In this document: one piece after another, positions 43,706 through 52,922 of the stretch
How positions within the stretch are numbered: position 1 is the stretch's first letter
How the letters are laid out: every line of letters starts with the position of its first letter
DNA from: Puia sp963703355
GTDB lineage: Bacteria > Bacteroidota > Bacteroidia > Chitinophagales > Chitinophagaceae
Assembly (NCBI GenBank): GCA_963703355.1
Contig: OY969813.1
Span: forward strand, 2,790,001 to 2,854,000
Length of the DNA stretch: 64,000 nucleotides
Direction of reading: 5' to 3'
Notes under the pieces: generated by a model
What the model was told of the DNA's origin: nothing
What the model saw: only the letters and a program-made list of their open reading frames with translations
Databases searched by the model: none
Made by a program: the position numbers and the translations under genes

Positions 43706-45115
43706 TTACAAAGTAATATCCACTTCGTTTTCCCAATCCGATCGCACGGTAAGTTTTTTCCTGATAGGCACAACGATCTCCGGCTGTCGGTGTTTGTAGA
43801 AATTCCCAGGATCCCAAACCCCATTCTGATTCGTGTCATATAGAATACGAAGTTCATAATCTCCCGGTACAAATAGTTTGTCATTAAATCGAAGTGTTCT
43901 GCTTATGGGATAGGACTTTACAATTTTGTCGCCCTGTAAAAACAGCAACACCGGATGACGACTCAGATCCAGGTTTTTGAATCGCAATCGCAAAATACCA
44001 TAGTCCGTTTCTTTTTTCGTTCTGAAGCTGATGGTATCAATCTTCAATAATTTTTCTCCTAGTGTATCATCAGCAAAATCTTTTTGTAGTATGAGATGAT
44101 ATTTGGTGTTTTCTGTCCACGGATGAATTATGGTTAGTTTTTTGCTCGTACTGTCAAATTCAAAACGAAGTCTGTTGAAATCCTTAAAACTATCATTGGT
44201 TAAACGAACTCCAGACGAGTCGAAATCTCTGATGGGCTCTGCAAAAGTTAGTTCGAGCTGATCGTGAAGATCCAGCAACCCATTTGGGATATTGCCTGAA
44301 ATAACAAGTCTTTTAACTTTATCCTTGTCCGCTTTTTTTGAAGTAGGCGGTGCGACATATTTTTTTGGTCTCTTAAAATCACTCGTATCAGCATAAGCGT
44401 ATAGTAAAAGAGGAGCAGTACTTACTTTCAGATTAACGGGACTGTCAGCAAAAGCAAATGTTTCAGATTTAGATGTGTATTCGTGGGAACCGGATTCATC
44501 GTTCAGTGCATATAATGTATATGTATCGGGTTTGATATTGCGGAACGTAAAATTTCCGGAACTGTCCAGACGGGCGATATACCTGGGTCTTTCTTTCGCT
44601 ACCGCTGAATCATCCAGCGAAGTATGCAACATCACGATCAGGGTACTATCGGGCTTTCCTGTATTCGCCATAACTACGCGCCCACTATAACTCAGTGAGT
44701 CGATATAATCGCCGGTTGAAAAAACATAGGTAAAATTTCTATAAATATTTCCCTCATTCACATCAGTAACTGCCTTGCCGAAGTTCAGCGAATAAGTGGT
44801 ATTGGGTTGCAGTGTGTCCCTCATCGTGATCGTTATTACTTTCAGATGAGAAGTTACCGTGGGCATTTGTTTTGGAACGGGAGATACGAGGAGATTTTTA
44901 TGAATGTCCTTCATATCGATATACTCATCAAAGGTCAATATGATTTTATTTGGACTTACATGCAGTGCGCGCACACCCGGATCGGCGTGTACCAGTACAG
45001 GCGCAAGGGTATCTTTTGGTCCGCCCGAGGGAGGGACGATGTTTGCACAACCTGTAATTAGGGGATAGCGGGAAACGGCAATACAGACCAATAAAAAAAT
45101 GATGAATCGCTTCAT
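43706..45115 (-). CDS. Ig-like (Big_5) domain lipoprotein
   Basis: Start at ATG 45115 (MKRFIIFLLV), which gives a lipoprotein signal peptide with lipobox ITGC; 469 residues. Family hallmark just after the Cys: ANIVPPSGGPKDTLAPVL, then an Ig-like domain (LTFDEYIDMKDI...NTTYSLNFGKAVTDVNEGN, about 45-130). A carboxypeptidase-regulatory-like beta domain follows (about 140-200) and a C-terminal strand-rich part. Common in Bacteroidota next to recR or helicase genes; function unknown, periplasmic or outer membrane. Confidence 0.8.
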   Translation of the reverse strand: MKRFIIFLLVCIAVSRYPLITGCANIVPPSGGPKDTLAPVLVHADPGVRALHVSPNKIILTFDEYIDMKDIHKNLLVSPVPKQMPTVTSHLKVITITMRDTLQPNTTYSLNFGKAVTDVNEGNIYRNFTYVFSTGDYIDSLSYSGRVVMANTGKPDSTLIVMLHTSLDDSAVAKERPRYIARLDSSGNFTFRNIKPDTYTLYALNDESGSHEYTSKSETFAFADSPVNLKVSTAPLLLYAYADTSDFKRPKKYVAPPTSKKADKDKVKRLVISGNIPNGLLDLHDQLELTFAEPIRDFDSSGVRLTNDSFKDFNRLRFEFDSTSKKLTIIHPWTENTKYHLILQKDFADDTLGEKLLKIDTISFRTKKETDYGILRLRFKNLDLSRHPVLLFLQGDKIVKSYPISRTLRFNDKLFVPGDYELRILYDTNQNGVWDPGNFYKHRQPEIVVPIRKKLTVRSDWENEVDITL

Positions 45116-45170
45116 GTGCTTAGTCTGCAAACTTACTGGAGGTAAATGGGATTTAAACAGATTTATGATT

Positions 45171-48100
45171 TTATAAACTCGGGTGTTCCTCTTCTTGTTC
45201 AACAGCCACGCCGATTTCCAGCTTATTCGTTTTTACGAAATTACACCAGTGACAGTCTTCCTTCCCGCAACCTGTATAAAAATCATGTCGCTGTATTTTT
45301 GCCCAGGTTTCTGCAACCTGACTGGTAACAGTGGCTTCATCCTCGGGAGTTATAAACAGCTTTTGTTTAACGTAAGCTTTTTTATTGTTTGGTTCAATAA
45401 AATCAAATTCGGTGCTGATCACATGCCAGTCACGCTGACTTCGGTCCACCAGCAATTTGTAAAAAACTGCCTGCCGCCAGTAGTCTCCACCAAGAGGTAA
45501 TTTTTCTGATGGTCCTTTTATCTTCGCCAATGCATTGTCTGGATTACCTGTTTTATAATCTACAATATTTACCTGTTTGCCATCAAATTCCAGTTTATCG
45601 AGCATGCCTTTTGCAGGAACTCCGCCAATAGCCACGTTGTTAATTCTTCTTTCTATACTTACAATCCGGTTCCACGACCGGATATATTTCTCATAGTACG
45701 CTGGTAATATAATATGCCCATATTCTTTTCTCCTTCTGAATTGTTCACTGGTAAAACTTTCGCGATGCCGGTCCATATACCAATTGAATGAAGCGACGAA
45801 AAATCCCGGCTCTGCGAACTGATTGTCGTTGTCCTGCATATTTCGGAATAACTGTTCAAGAGCATAATGCACCGCAGACCCAAATTCAGTATTTTCATTT
45901 TTGGGTGAAGGAATCCGAATGAGGTTTTTGAAATAAAATTCGATAGGGCATCGCAGATAATTGTTCAGTGCGGTTACGTTCATCTGAAAATTTTCCAGCA
46001 CCCTGTTTATGAAATCCATTTCAATGCGCTCCATTTCGGGTGGCCGTTGTCCCTGTAAAAGCAGGAATTGGAAATCGCTGATAGCCTGTTCAGAGGGAAC
46101 GGGTTTTTCAAATGGGAGGTCGAATCCCGACCTGATTTCTTCTATAAATACTGAAGGCTCGGCTTCCTTGCCGTTATTTCGAAAACGACTATAAGAAATA
46201 TATAAATGTGTTTCCGCGCGTGTAAGGGCAACATAAAAGAGTCTGCGGAGTTCTTCATATTCATTACTCTGCGACTGCAACAACGTGTCGGGGTAATGAA
46301 AACCTTTGTTGGCGCCTCCTTTTTTCTCCCAATAATGAGAATTGCACCCGGCGAAAAAAGTATACTTAAATTCCAATCCTTTGGAGCCGTGCACGGTGAG
46401 GAGGTTCACAGAATCTGTACTTCCATTGATTTCAATAAGTGGCAAGTCGATGCCATTGTCTTCCATCAGGTCGAGATGGGTCACTAACTGCTGCAGGCTT
46501 AATGTTGGCTGACGACGTGTTTCTTCTTTGATGAAATCGAAAAAAGAGGTCAGTATTTGCAATATCCGTTGTTTTTCGGGATGCTGCATGGCGAATTGAA
46601 GTAATCCCGATTCCTGGAAAATATGTTCAAATAGAGACTGAAGCGTACTGTTTGAAACCTTGCTGATAAGGGATTCCAGTACCCTGATAGCCGCTGCCAG
46701 CGGGGGGTCCAGGGGTTGTGAAAACAAATCTTTTGCAGGTTTGTTGGCCTTATCGTTGAGAAGTTTTCTCAGGGATGTTTTCTCATTACTGTATTGCTTT
46801 TGGGCAACTTCGGCGGTAAGGGTGGCTATCTCAATAGCTGGTATCCTGAACCATTCTGCGTGCAAAATCTCAAATAACATCTCGTCCCCGCTAAAGGGTA
46901 TCTCATGTTCAGCAGCCAGATAACGGATGATCAGCAATATCTTTCCAATGACGGGATCTTCCAGCAGATTGATACTTCGTTTACTGTATACCGGTAGATT
47001 CCTGATTTTGAAAAAAGGAAGCAGCTCTTCGCCATATCGGTTCTCTTTATATATAACAGCAATTTTACCTGCTGAAACGCCATTGCCCAGCAGATTGTCA
47101 ATTTGTGATACGATGTCTATCATCTCCTCCCTTTCTGTCTGGTACTCACGGATTACCGGCAGATCTCTTATCAACGAAATATCTTTTCCCGAAGCCACGA
47201 GATTCTTGGAAAGCCCTTCGATTTTATTCACCAGACGCTCCTGATTATTGCCTATGAGCTGCCTGGAGATATCCAGTATGGGCTGCGTTGATCGATAGTT
47301 GTTTGTCAATACAACGGTAAACAGGTCTTTTTCATAACCAGACGCGAATTCTTCTATATTATATATGTTGGCACCCTGAAAGCGGAAAATGGACTGGTCA
47401 TCATCACCTACTATAAATATGTTGGGTTTGTCCCAGAAACTGATAAGTAGATTCACCAGCTTGTTTTGTGTTCCACTGGTATCCTGGAATTCATCTACCA
47501 GGATATAAAGAAATTTTTCCTGGTAACGGCGTAGTAAGGGTTCGTTTTCATTGAATGCACGGATCACCCAGTTGATCATATCGTCATAGTCATAACGGTC
47601 TGCGTTGTACATGATATGCTGAAAGCGATCAAATTCGTGGATGGCCGAACGAAGTTTTTCCATTCTTTCTTTCTGCTCATCCAGCTTGGTATTGTTGGGG
47701 TCACCCTTTTTAAAACCAGGGCCGTTTCTCTTATATATATATTCGTCCCTCGTTGGAATGTCGGCGAGATAATCGTTTATTTTTTCTTCAATAAAGGAAG
47801 GGGTCCATCCCTCGCGTTTCATCGTGCTGAATAACGCACGGAGATTTTTGATTTCATAATAAACATCTCCCCGATATCTCTTCAGAGGATGATTTTTTGG
47901 GAATGAATCCACCAGCTCCCGTAACATCTGGATCTGCTCAAGTTCGGATATGGGGTCCAGTTTGTTCTTTTCGAAATAAGAAAGATTATCCTGGATGATA
48001 TCATTGCAAAAAGCATGGAAAGTGTAAATATTCACTTTGTAGGCATCGGGACCAATAAAGGAGAGCAGTCTGCGCCTCATGGCAATGGCACCGGCATCGG

Positions 48101-48299
48101 TGTACGTGAGACAAAGTATATTCGATGGGTCGGTATCTGTATCGATTAGTATCCTGCCAATCCTGGCTCCCAGGATCTGGGTTTTTCCCGTTCCGGGACC
48201 AGCAATTACCAGTACAGGCCCTTCAATCCTGTCAACCGCCCGTTTCTGTTCGGCATTGAGATGTTGGTAAAGTGTATGAAAGGAATCTCTTTGGTTCAT
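45171..48299 (-). CDS. UvrD/PcrA-type helicase with C-terminal Cas4-like nuclease domain
   Basis: 1042 residues. Helicase motifs: Walker A AGPGTGKTQ (33-41), VDEFQDTSG near 267 (Walker B), GDDDQSIFRFQGAN (motif III region), TVHGSKGLEFKYTF and VALTRAETHLYISYS. C-terminal PD-(D/E)XK nuclease (about 780-1020) with GMLDKLEFDG and IVDYKTG. Cys near 782 (LRCPIEFYF) and CGKEDCHWC near 1010-1018 make the four-Cys iron-sulfur staple of AddB/Cas4/AdnB nucleases. Likely a one-chain end-resection helicase-nuclease; a partner chain is not in the window. Confidence 0.88.
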   Translation of the reverse strand: MNQRDSFHTLYQHLNAEQKRAVDRIEGPVLVIAGPGTGKTQILGARIGRILIDTDTDPSNILCLTYTDAGAIAMRRRLLSFIGPDAYKVNIYTFHAFCNDIIQDNLSYFEKNKLDPISELEQIQMLRELVDSFPKNHPLKRYRGDVYYEIKNLRALFSTMKREGWTPSFIEEKINDYLADIPTRDEYIYKRNGPGFKKGDPNNTKLDEQKERMEKLRSAIHEFDRFQHIMYNADRYDYDDMINWVIRAFNENEPLLRRYQEKFLYILVDEFQDTSGTQNKLVNLLISFWDKPNIFIVGDDDQSIFRFQGANIYNIEEFASGYEKDLFTVVLTNNYRSTQPILDISRQLIGNNQERLVNKIEGLSKNLVASGKDISLIRDLPVIREYQTEREEMIDIVSQIDNLLGNGVSAGKIAVIYKENRYGEELLPFFKIRNLPVYSKRSINLLEDPVIGKILLIIRYLAAEHEIPFSGDEMLFEILHAEWFRIPAIEIATLTAEVAQKQYSNEKTSLRKLLNDKANKPAKDLFSQPLDPPLAAAIRVLESLISKVSNSTLQSLFEHIFQESGLLQFAMQHPEKQRILQILTSFFDFIKEETRRQPTLSLQQLVTHLDLMEDNGIDLPLIEINGSTDSVNLLTVHGSKGLEFKYTFFAGCNSHYWEKKGGANKGFHYPDTLLQSQSNEYEELRRLFYVALTRAETHLYISYSRFRNNGKEAEPSVFIEEIRSGFDLPFEKPVPSEQAISDFQFLLLQGQRPPEMERIEMDFINRVLENFQMNVTALNNYLRCPIEFYFKNLIRIPSPKNENTEFGSAVHYALEQLFRNMQDNDNQFAEPGFFVASFNWYMDRHRESFTSEQFRRRKEYGHIILPAYYEKYIRSWNRIVSIERRINNVAIGGVPAKGMLDKLEFDGKQVNIVDYKTGNPDNALAKIKGPSEKLPLGGDYWRQAVFYKLLVDRSQRDWHVISTEFDFIEPNNKKAYVKQKLFITPEDEATVTSQVAETWAKIQRHDFYTGCGKEDCHWCNFVKTNKLEIGVAVEQEEEHPSL

Positions 48300-48405
48300 A
48301 ATCAGCTTTAAAAGTCATTCAAAAGTTGGAAACTTTCTTGATTTCGGAATATTATTCCTCCTGTTTTCACGTTATAGTCCAGTACAATCCGATATAATCC
48401 GAAAT

Positions 48406-49767
48406 ATGAAGAACAACCAGTCGTTCAAAGTCTTCATCGTAGAAGACGATATGTGGTACGGCTCTATGCTGGAACATTACCTAACCCTTAATCCGGAATA
48501 TGAAGTTAAACGATTTGAATCACCTGGTGATTTCTTCGCGCACCTCCATGAAGTTCCCGATGTTGTAACCCTCGATTATTCTTTACCCGATAGTGACGGT
48601 ACTGAAGTACTCAGGAAAATCAAGGAATTTAATCCAGACATCCGTGTCATTATCATCTCCGGTCAGGAAGATGTTGCCACCGCCATTAATCTTTTAAAGA
48701 ACGGTGCCTTTGATTACATCGTAAAAGATGATGATACCAAAGACCGTCTCTGGAACAGCATTTTGCATTTGCGCGAAATCAGTAACCTGAAACAGGAAGT
48801 GGAAAGCCTGAAAAAACAGGTGGGTCGTAAATACGATTTCTCACAGATCATAGTAGGTAACAGCGAACCCATGGAAAAGGTTTTTGCGCTGATTGAAAAA
48901 GCATCAAAAACCAACATTACCGTTTCTATTACGGGTGAAACAGGTTCAGGAAAGGAACTGGTTGCTAAAGCAATACATTATAATTCAGACAAACATACGT
49001 TCCCTTTCGTAGCCGTGAATGTTGCCGCAATTCCTAAAGAATTACTCGAGAGCGAATTGTTCGGACATGAAAAGGGTTCTTTTACAGGAGCCGTTACAAG
49101 ACGTATCGGAAAATTCGAAGAAGCTGATAAGGGCACCCTGTTCCTCGATGAAATTGGAGAACTCGATATTAACCTGCAGGCCAAGCTGCTGCGCGTTTTG
49201 CAGGAAAGAGAGATCACTCGTGTGGGAGCGAATAACGTGCTACCTATCAATGTGCGCATCATTGTTGCGACGCATAAAAATTTATTGGAAGAAGTAAAAA
49301 ATAAAACATTTAGAGAAGATCTTTACTATCGTTTAATTGGTTTACCCATTCTGCTGCCGCCTTTACGTGAAAGGGGTAATGACATTGCCATTCTGGCGAA
49401 GAATTTCGTGGATGCATTCTGTAAAGAAAATAAGATCAACAGAAAATCTATCAGTCCTGAAGCACAGCAAAAACTGATATCCTATCCATTCCCCGGTAAT
49501 GTGCGCGAGCTGAAATCCATTATGGAACTAGCCGTCGTAATGAGTGATGAAGAAAATATTCTGCCAGAACATATTACCTTAAATTCTTCGACAAGCATCA
49601 ACGATCTCCTGAACCGGGAGACCACTTTAAAGGAATTTGAAAGTCAGATTATTCAACATTATCTCGACAAGTATAACAAAGATGTTCTGCTTGTAGCCCG
49701 TAAACTGGATATCGGTAAGAGCACTATTTACCGGATGATACAAAACGGCGAATTGAAAAGTAAGTAG
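48406..49767 (+). CDS. NtrC-family sigma-54 response regulator
   Basis: 453 residues. Receiver domain with phospho-acceptor Asp57 (VVTLDYSLPDSDG), AAA+ domain with GETGSGKELVAKAIH, the sigma-54 loop GSFTGA (Ser in place of the first Ala), DEIGELDINLQAKLLRVLQE, and a C-terminal Fis-type HTH (VLLVARKLDIGKSTIYRMI). It activates promoters read by RpoN. No kinase is adjacent. It is followed by two further receiver proteins. Confidence 0.95.
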   Translation: MKNNQSFKVFIVEDDMWYGSMLEHYLTLNPEYEVKRFESPGDFFAHLHEVPDVVTLDYSLPDSDGTEVLRKIKEFNPDIRVIIISGQEDVATAINLLKNGAFDYIVKDDDTKDRLWNSILHLREISNLKQEVESLKKQVGRKYDFSQIIVGNSEPMEKVFALIEKASKTNITVSITGETGSGKELVAKAIHYNSDKHTFPFVAVNVAAIPKELLESELFGHEKGSFTGAVTRRIGKFEEADKGTLFLDEIGELDINLQAKLLRVLQEREITRVGANNVLPINVRIIVATHKNLLEEVKNKTFREDLYYRLIGLPILLPPLRERGNDIAILAKNFVDAFCKENKINRKSISPEAQQKLISYPFPGNVRELKSIMELAVVMSDEENILPEHITLNSSTSINDLLNRETTLKEFESQIIQHYLDKYNKDVLLVARKLDIGKSTIYRMIQNGELKSK

Positions 49768-49801
49768 GAACACAGGTGCCGCCGAAGAAACATATGAAAT
49801 A

Positions 49802-50584
49802 ATGCAAGTTGCCGCAACAGATAAAAAACTGTTAGGAAAAACCATACTGGTTGCAGAAGATGTTGAAATGAACCAGCATCTCATAAAGCATATGCTGGAA
49901 TCCAGCGGTGCAGAAGTAGTGATCGTGAGAAATGGAGCTGAAGCCCTGGAACTCGTAAAAAAAAAGACATTCGACTGTGTGCTGATGGATGTGCAAATGC
50001 CTGAAATGGATGGTGTACAGGCAACTATCAGCATACGAAATATAGAAGATCCAATAATCTCTGCTATTCCGATTATCGCCATTACGGCTAACTGCCAGGA
50101 AGAAGATCTGCTAAAATATGAGCAGGCAGGCATGGACGACTTTCTCCCAAAACCCATAGTGGAAGAGCATTTGCTCGATAGCATCCTCAGCAATTCAGGC
50201 CAGTCGAAACAGGCTAAGCCGAACCCATCTACAGATTCAAACAACAAATTGTATGACCTGACCATGATTCAATCGGTATCTGGCGGAGACAAAGCCTTTA
50301 TTAAAAAAATGATTCTCTTGTTTATTGAAACTGTTCCGCAAAATGTGAAGGAACTGGTGGAATCTATGGAAAAGAAAAACTGGGAGCAGGTTTCCAAAAT
50401 GGCTCACAAACTAAAATCCACCATAGACTCAATGGGTATTCGAAGCATTCATGATCAGATCAGGTCGGTTGAACTGAATGCCAAAAACCTTCAGCAGCTG
50501 GAGCTTCTGCCAAGTACGGTAAAACAAATTGAGACGGTGGTTTCGACTTGTATTCAGCAACTGTGGGTAGAGGTTAACTGTTAA
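49802..50584 (+). CDS. Receiver-HPt phosphotransfer protein
   Basis: 260 residues. Receiver domain (about 12-125) with Asp63 in VLMDVQMPEMDG, then an HPt domain (about 150-258) with His202 in KMAHKLKSTIDSMG. It can accept and relay phosphoryl groups. The last residues (VEVNC and stop) are encoded by GTTAACTGTTAA, which is the first unit of the downstream array, so the repeat supplies the C-terminus. Confidence 0.9.
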   Translation: MQVAATDKKLLGKTILVAEDVEMNQHLIKHMLESSGAEVVIVRNGAEALELVKKKTFDCVLMDVQMPEMDGVQATISIRNIEDPIISAIPIIAITANCQEEDLLKYEQAGMDDFLPKPIVEEHLLDSILSNSGQSKQAKPNPSTDSNNKLYDLTMIQSVSGGDKAFIKKMILLFIETVPQNVKELVESMEKKNWEQVSKMAHKLKSTIDSMGIRSIHDQIRSVELNAKNLQQLELLPSTVKQIETVVSTCIQQLWVEVNC

Positions 50585-50680
50585 CTGTTAACTGTTGACG
50601 GATGACGGATGACGGTTGACCGCGTACCACACTCCTAAACTCTTATACTCTTATACTCCTATACTCTCATATCGGTACTT
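50575..50680. repeat. Word array overlapping the end of the receiver-HPt gene
   Basis: Plus-strand order: GTTAACTGTTAACTGTTGA, GACGGATGACGGATGACGG, TTGACCGCGTACCACACTCC, then ACTCTTATACTCTTATACTC words. Reverse-complemented, this is the same family order as at 42972 (AGTATAAGAG, then GGTCAACC, then GTCATCC), with GTTAAC added at the end. Confidence 0.8.
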
Positions 50681-50798
50681 CACTCCCAATATGGGAACAA
50701 TTTCTATCTTCTTTAAATATAAGATTTTGTAAATGAACGATTTAAAATCCGGCATCCTTTTCGGAACAAAGGGGCATAAATCGTTAAATCGTTATACA

Positions 50799-51176
50799 AT
50801 GCATTTGCAAAATTCTACGGGGATATTTATAGTTGAAGACAATCTGCTGTATCAGCAGTTGATCGCCCGTGAGTTGGAAGGTTTCGGTGGCCCCTTATTT
50901 TTCTATACAACAGGAGAACACTGTCTCGCTAATATTTGTCGGCGTCCATCTATTGTGGTATTGGATTATAATCTCGATGGAGAAATCAACGGACTTGAAA
51001 CGCTGGAAGAAATTCGCAAGTTTGATCCCTCGATATTTGTGATATTATTTTCCAGCCAGAAGGAAGTGTACAACAGCGAAAATCAGCGCCGTTATGGATC
51101 TTTCGATTTTCTTGAGAAGAAAGAACAATCATTCTCTCTGCTTAAGCAACTGCTGCAAGCTAAAGTTAATTTTTAA
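50799..51176 (+). CDS. Single-domain response regulator
   Basis: Start at ATG 50799 (MHLQNSTGIFIVEDN), because receiver domains begin just before the acidic pair; an ATG at 50733 would add 22 atypical residues. 125 residues. Acidic pocket IVEDN, phospho-acceptor Asp in IVVLDYNLDGEING, Lys in FLEKKEQS. No output domain. With the two preceding genes it forms a kinase-less phosphorelay cluster. Confidence 0.82.
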   Translation: MHLQNSTGIFIVEDNLLYQQLIARELEGFGGPLFFYTTGEHCLANICRRPSIVVLDYNLDGEINGLETLEEIRKFDPSIFVILFSSQKEVYNSENQRRYGSFDFLEKKEQSFSLLKQLLQAKVNF

Positions 51177-51177
51177 A

Positions 51178-51284
51178 AGGCTTAACGCTTAACGCTGAAC
51201 GCCAAACGCCAAACGAAAAACGTTAAGCGTTCCGCGTTAAGCGTTCCGCGTTAAGCGTTTAGCGTTTAGCTTTAAGCTTTGAGC
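51178..51284. repeat. AACGC word array between convergent genes
   Basis: GGCTTAACGCTTAACGCTGA and CCAAACGCCAAACG, an A5 turn, then CGTTAAGCGTTCCGCGTTAA words, ending with TTTAAGCTTTGAGCC at the TAG of the TPR gene. The two halves are clearly inverted, so either transcript can fold into a long hairpin. Confidence 0.82.
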
Positions 51285-51935
51285 CTATCCCGGTATCCTC
51301 GAAATATATTTTTCGATTTGTTTGATCTGATCTACGATCTGTGGTGTAGTAGGTTTAAGATTCTTTGCTTTTCTGAAGAATTCTTTTGCGGCGCGAAATT
51401 CTCTTTTTGTCATCATGATGGAACAGAGTTGCAGGTAAGCTGCTGCCTGGTTTTCTTTGTCGGGAAGACCCTTACTCAGTGCCTGACGAATTAAACCCTC
51501 TGCTTTCCTTATATCATTTTTCTGCATGGACAACATGCCCATTTGCAAAAGACTTGCACCTTCAGCTTCTTTCATTGGCATGCCCAGATCTAGACCCTTA
51601 CGCATATTCACTTCCGCTCCATCGAAGTCATTCTTCATCATCGCGATGTTGCCCTTCAGAGTGTAATAAACTGAACGAATCGGTTTGTATAACAAAGAAG
51701 GAAACTGGATGGTGCCAAGCACTTTCTCAGCGGCTTCCAGATTACCCGATTCCATATGTTCCTGAATAAGACGAAGCGGACCGAAAAAGAAATGTCCGGC
51801 AATCAGAATAACGCCAATCAGATAGGGCAGAAATGCTGGCCAGAAACTACTGTAAATATTAGTGATTATGCCGATGATGATAAGCACGACACCTATATAT
51901 AAACGATACTTAATTACTATGCTGTAAAACTTCAT
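51285..51935 (-). CDS. TPR-repeat membrane protein
   Basis: 216 residues. Two hydrophobic segments (about 11-30 and 32-53) form a membrane hairpin. TPR-like helical pairs follow (about 60-205: SGNLEAAEKVLGTI, NDFDGAEVNMRKGL, NDIRKAEGLIRQAL, REFRAAKEFFRKAKNL). Probably a protein-interaction scaffold on the inner membrane; no specific family. Confidence 0.75.
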   Translation of the reverse strand: MKFYSIVIKYRLYIGVVLIIIGIITNIYSSFWPAFLPYLIGVILIAGHFFFGPLRLIQEHMESGNLEAAEKVLGTIQFPSLLYKPIRSVYYTLKGNIAMMKNDFDGAEVNMRKGLDLGMPMKEAEGASLLQMGMLSMQKNDIRKAEGLIRQALSKGLPDKENQAAAYLQLCSIMMTKREFRAAKEFFRKAKNLKPTTPQIVDQIKQIEKYISRIPG

Positions 51936-52054
51936 AAAACGAAATTAGGGCTGCAAAGATAGGTTAAGTTTAAGCGATCTCCGAAGCTGAGAAGTTATTA
52001 CCCCATTGTATTGATGTTGGTCAACATTGCTGAGCCCAAACGCTGATCTTGCAT

Positions 52055-52088
52055 TGAGCCTTAAGCTTTCAGCTTTAAGCCTTCAGAA
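52055..52088. repeat. Short AAGC word array after the VOC gene
   Basis: On the minus strand the TGA of the VOC gene is followed directly by AGGCTTAAAGCTGAAAGC and CTTAAGGCTC, the AAGC word family of 37756 and 42972. Confidence 0.7.
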
Positions 52089-52535
52089 CCGGTCGTTGTT
52101 TACCTCAATCCAGTAACCATCGGGATCCTGCAGATAGATTTGCTGAACCTTATCAGGGCGGAGGGCAATCTTTTTTGCATCCCCCCCGAAGTTTCCGTAT
52201 TTAACACTTTCCTGATCCAGGTGTTTCATAAAATCAGGTAACGATGCCACGGTAAATGCGAGATGTATATTAACGTCGTGGGGGATGTCTTCTTTTGCAC
52301 CGCTCACTACATGTAGCTGACTGTGTTCACCAATTCTGAACCAAACATGCCGTTGATCATGAAAAGGCTCAGGTATGGTGTCGAGCATCATCACTTCCTT
52401 GTAAAAATCAGCAGCGCGTTTCAAATCCGTTACGTACACTGTAAGATGGTTGAACTGTGGTTTCGACTGTGCATGACTTTGAAGGGAAAAACAGAGAATA
52501 ACTAAAAAACAGGCATATTTAAGCATTCGTTTCAT
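52083..52535 (-). CDS. Secreted VOC-family (glyoxalase-like) protein
   Basis: Start at ATG 52535 (MKRMLKYACFLV), giving a signal peptide of about 22 residues ending SHAQS; 150 residues. One beta-alpha-beta-beta-beta VOC module pair: FNHLTVYVTDLKRAADFYKEV, HLAFTVASLPDFMKHL and YLQDPDGYWIEVNN with the usual metal-ligand positions. The periplasmic location is unusual for glyoxalase relatives. Substrate unknown. Confidence 0.82.
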   Translation of the reverse strand: MKRMLKYACFLVILCFSLQSHAQSKPQFNHLTVYVTDLKRAADFYKEVMMLDTIPEPFHDQRHVWFRIGEHSQLHVVSGAKEDIPHDVNIHLAFTVASLPDFMKHLDQESVKYGNFGGDAKKIALRPDKVQQIYLQDPDGYWIEVNNDRF

Positions 52536-52591
52536 GTATCTAGTTTGTGACATGAAGTTAAGGGGAAAGGCATACTTGTTTTAGAAAATCT

Positions 52592-52599
52592 TACTTTTG
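52592..52599 (+). promoter_or_regulatory. Putative -7 box of the tRNA-Arg gene
   Basis: TACTTTTG matches TAnnTTTG exactly, 61 bp before the tRNA. No good TTTG is seen 19-21 nt further upstream. Confidence 0.4.
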
Positions 52600-52660
52600 C
52601 AGCCTTCATTTGATGTCGATCCTACGGCTGTCCCAGCACACCAGGATGGATTTAAATATT

Positions 52661-52732
52661 GGTCCCGTAGTTCAACGGATAGAATAGGAGTTTCCTAAAC
52701 TCTAGATCCAAGTTCGATTCTTGGCGGGACCA
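52661..52732 (+). tRNA. tRNA-Arg (anticodon CCT)
   Basis: Acceptor stem GGTCCCG (52661-52667) with CGGGACC (52725-52731) and discriminator A. D arm GTTC...GAAT, anticodon stem GGAGT/ACTCT with loop TTCCTAA (anticodon CCT, reading AGG), T arm CCAAG-TTCGATT-CTTGG. The 3' CCA is not clearly encoded. The 190 bp after it, up to the AraC gene, hold no gene that I can see. Confidence 0.93.
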
Positions 52733-52922
52733 CATATCGAAAGAGTGACTACTCATTCTGAATGTCCACCTGCAAGGATGTATTTAACATCATTATCATT
52801 CAGCGATGAATAAACTCGTGGAAGTACTCGTTGTAAATATTGTCTTTGTTCACTATTAAAATTACGGCTGATTTTTTTTGTAAATTAGGATAACAAATTT
52901 TACGATAACCTCCCATAAATCA

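Noticed and set aside
49627..50265. 212-codon minus-strand frame over the receiver genes
   Set aside because: Antisense to two clear response-regulator genes, with no start context and low-complexity Ser-rich translation.
51178..51284. Possible CRISPR array
   Set aside because: Units are 6-11 nt, degenerate and inverted, with no constant repeat or unique spacers and no cas genes.
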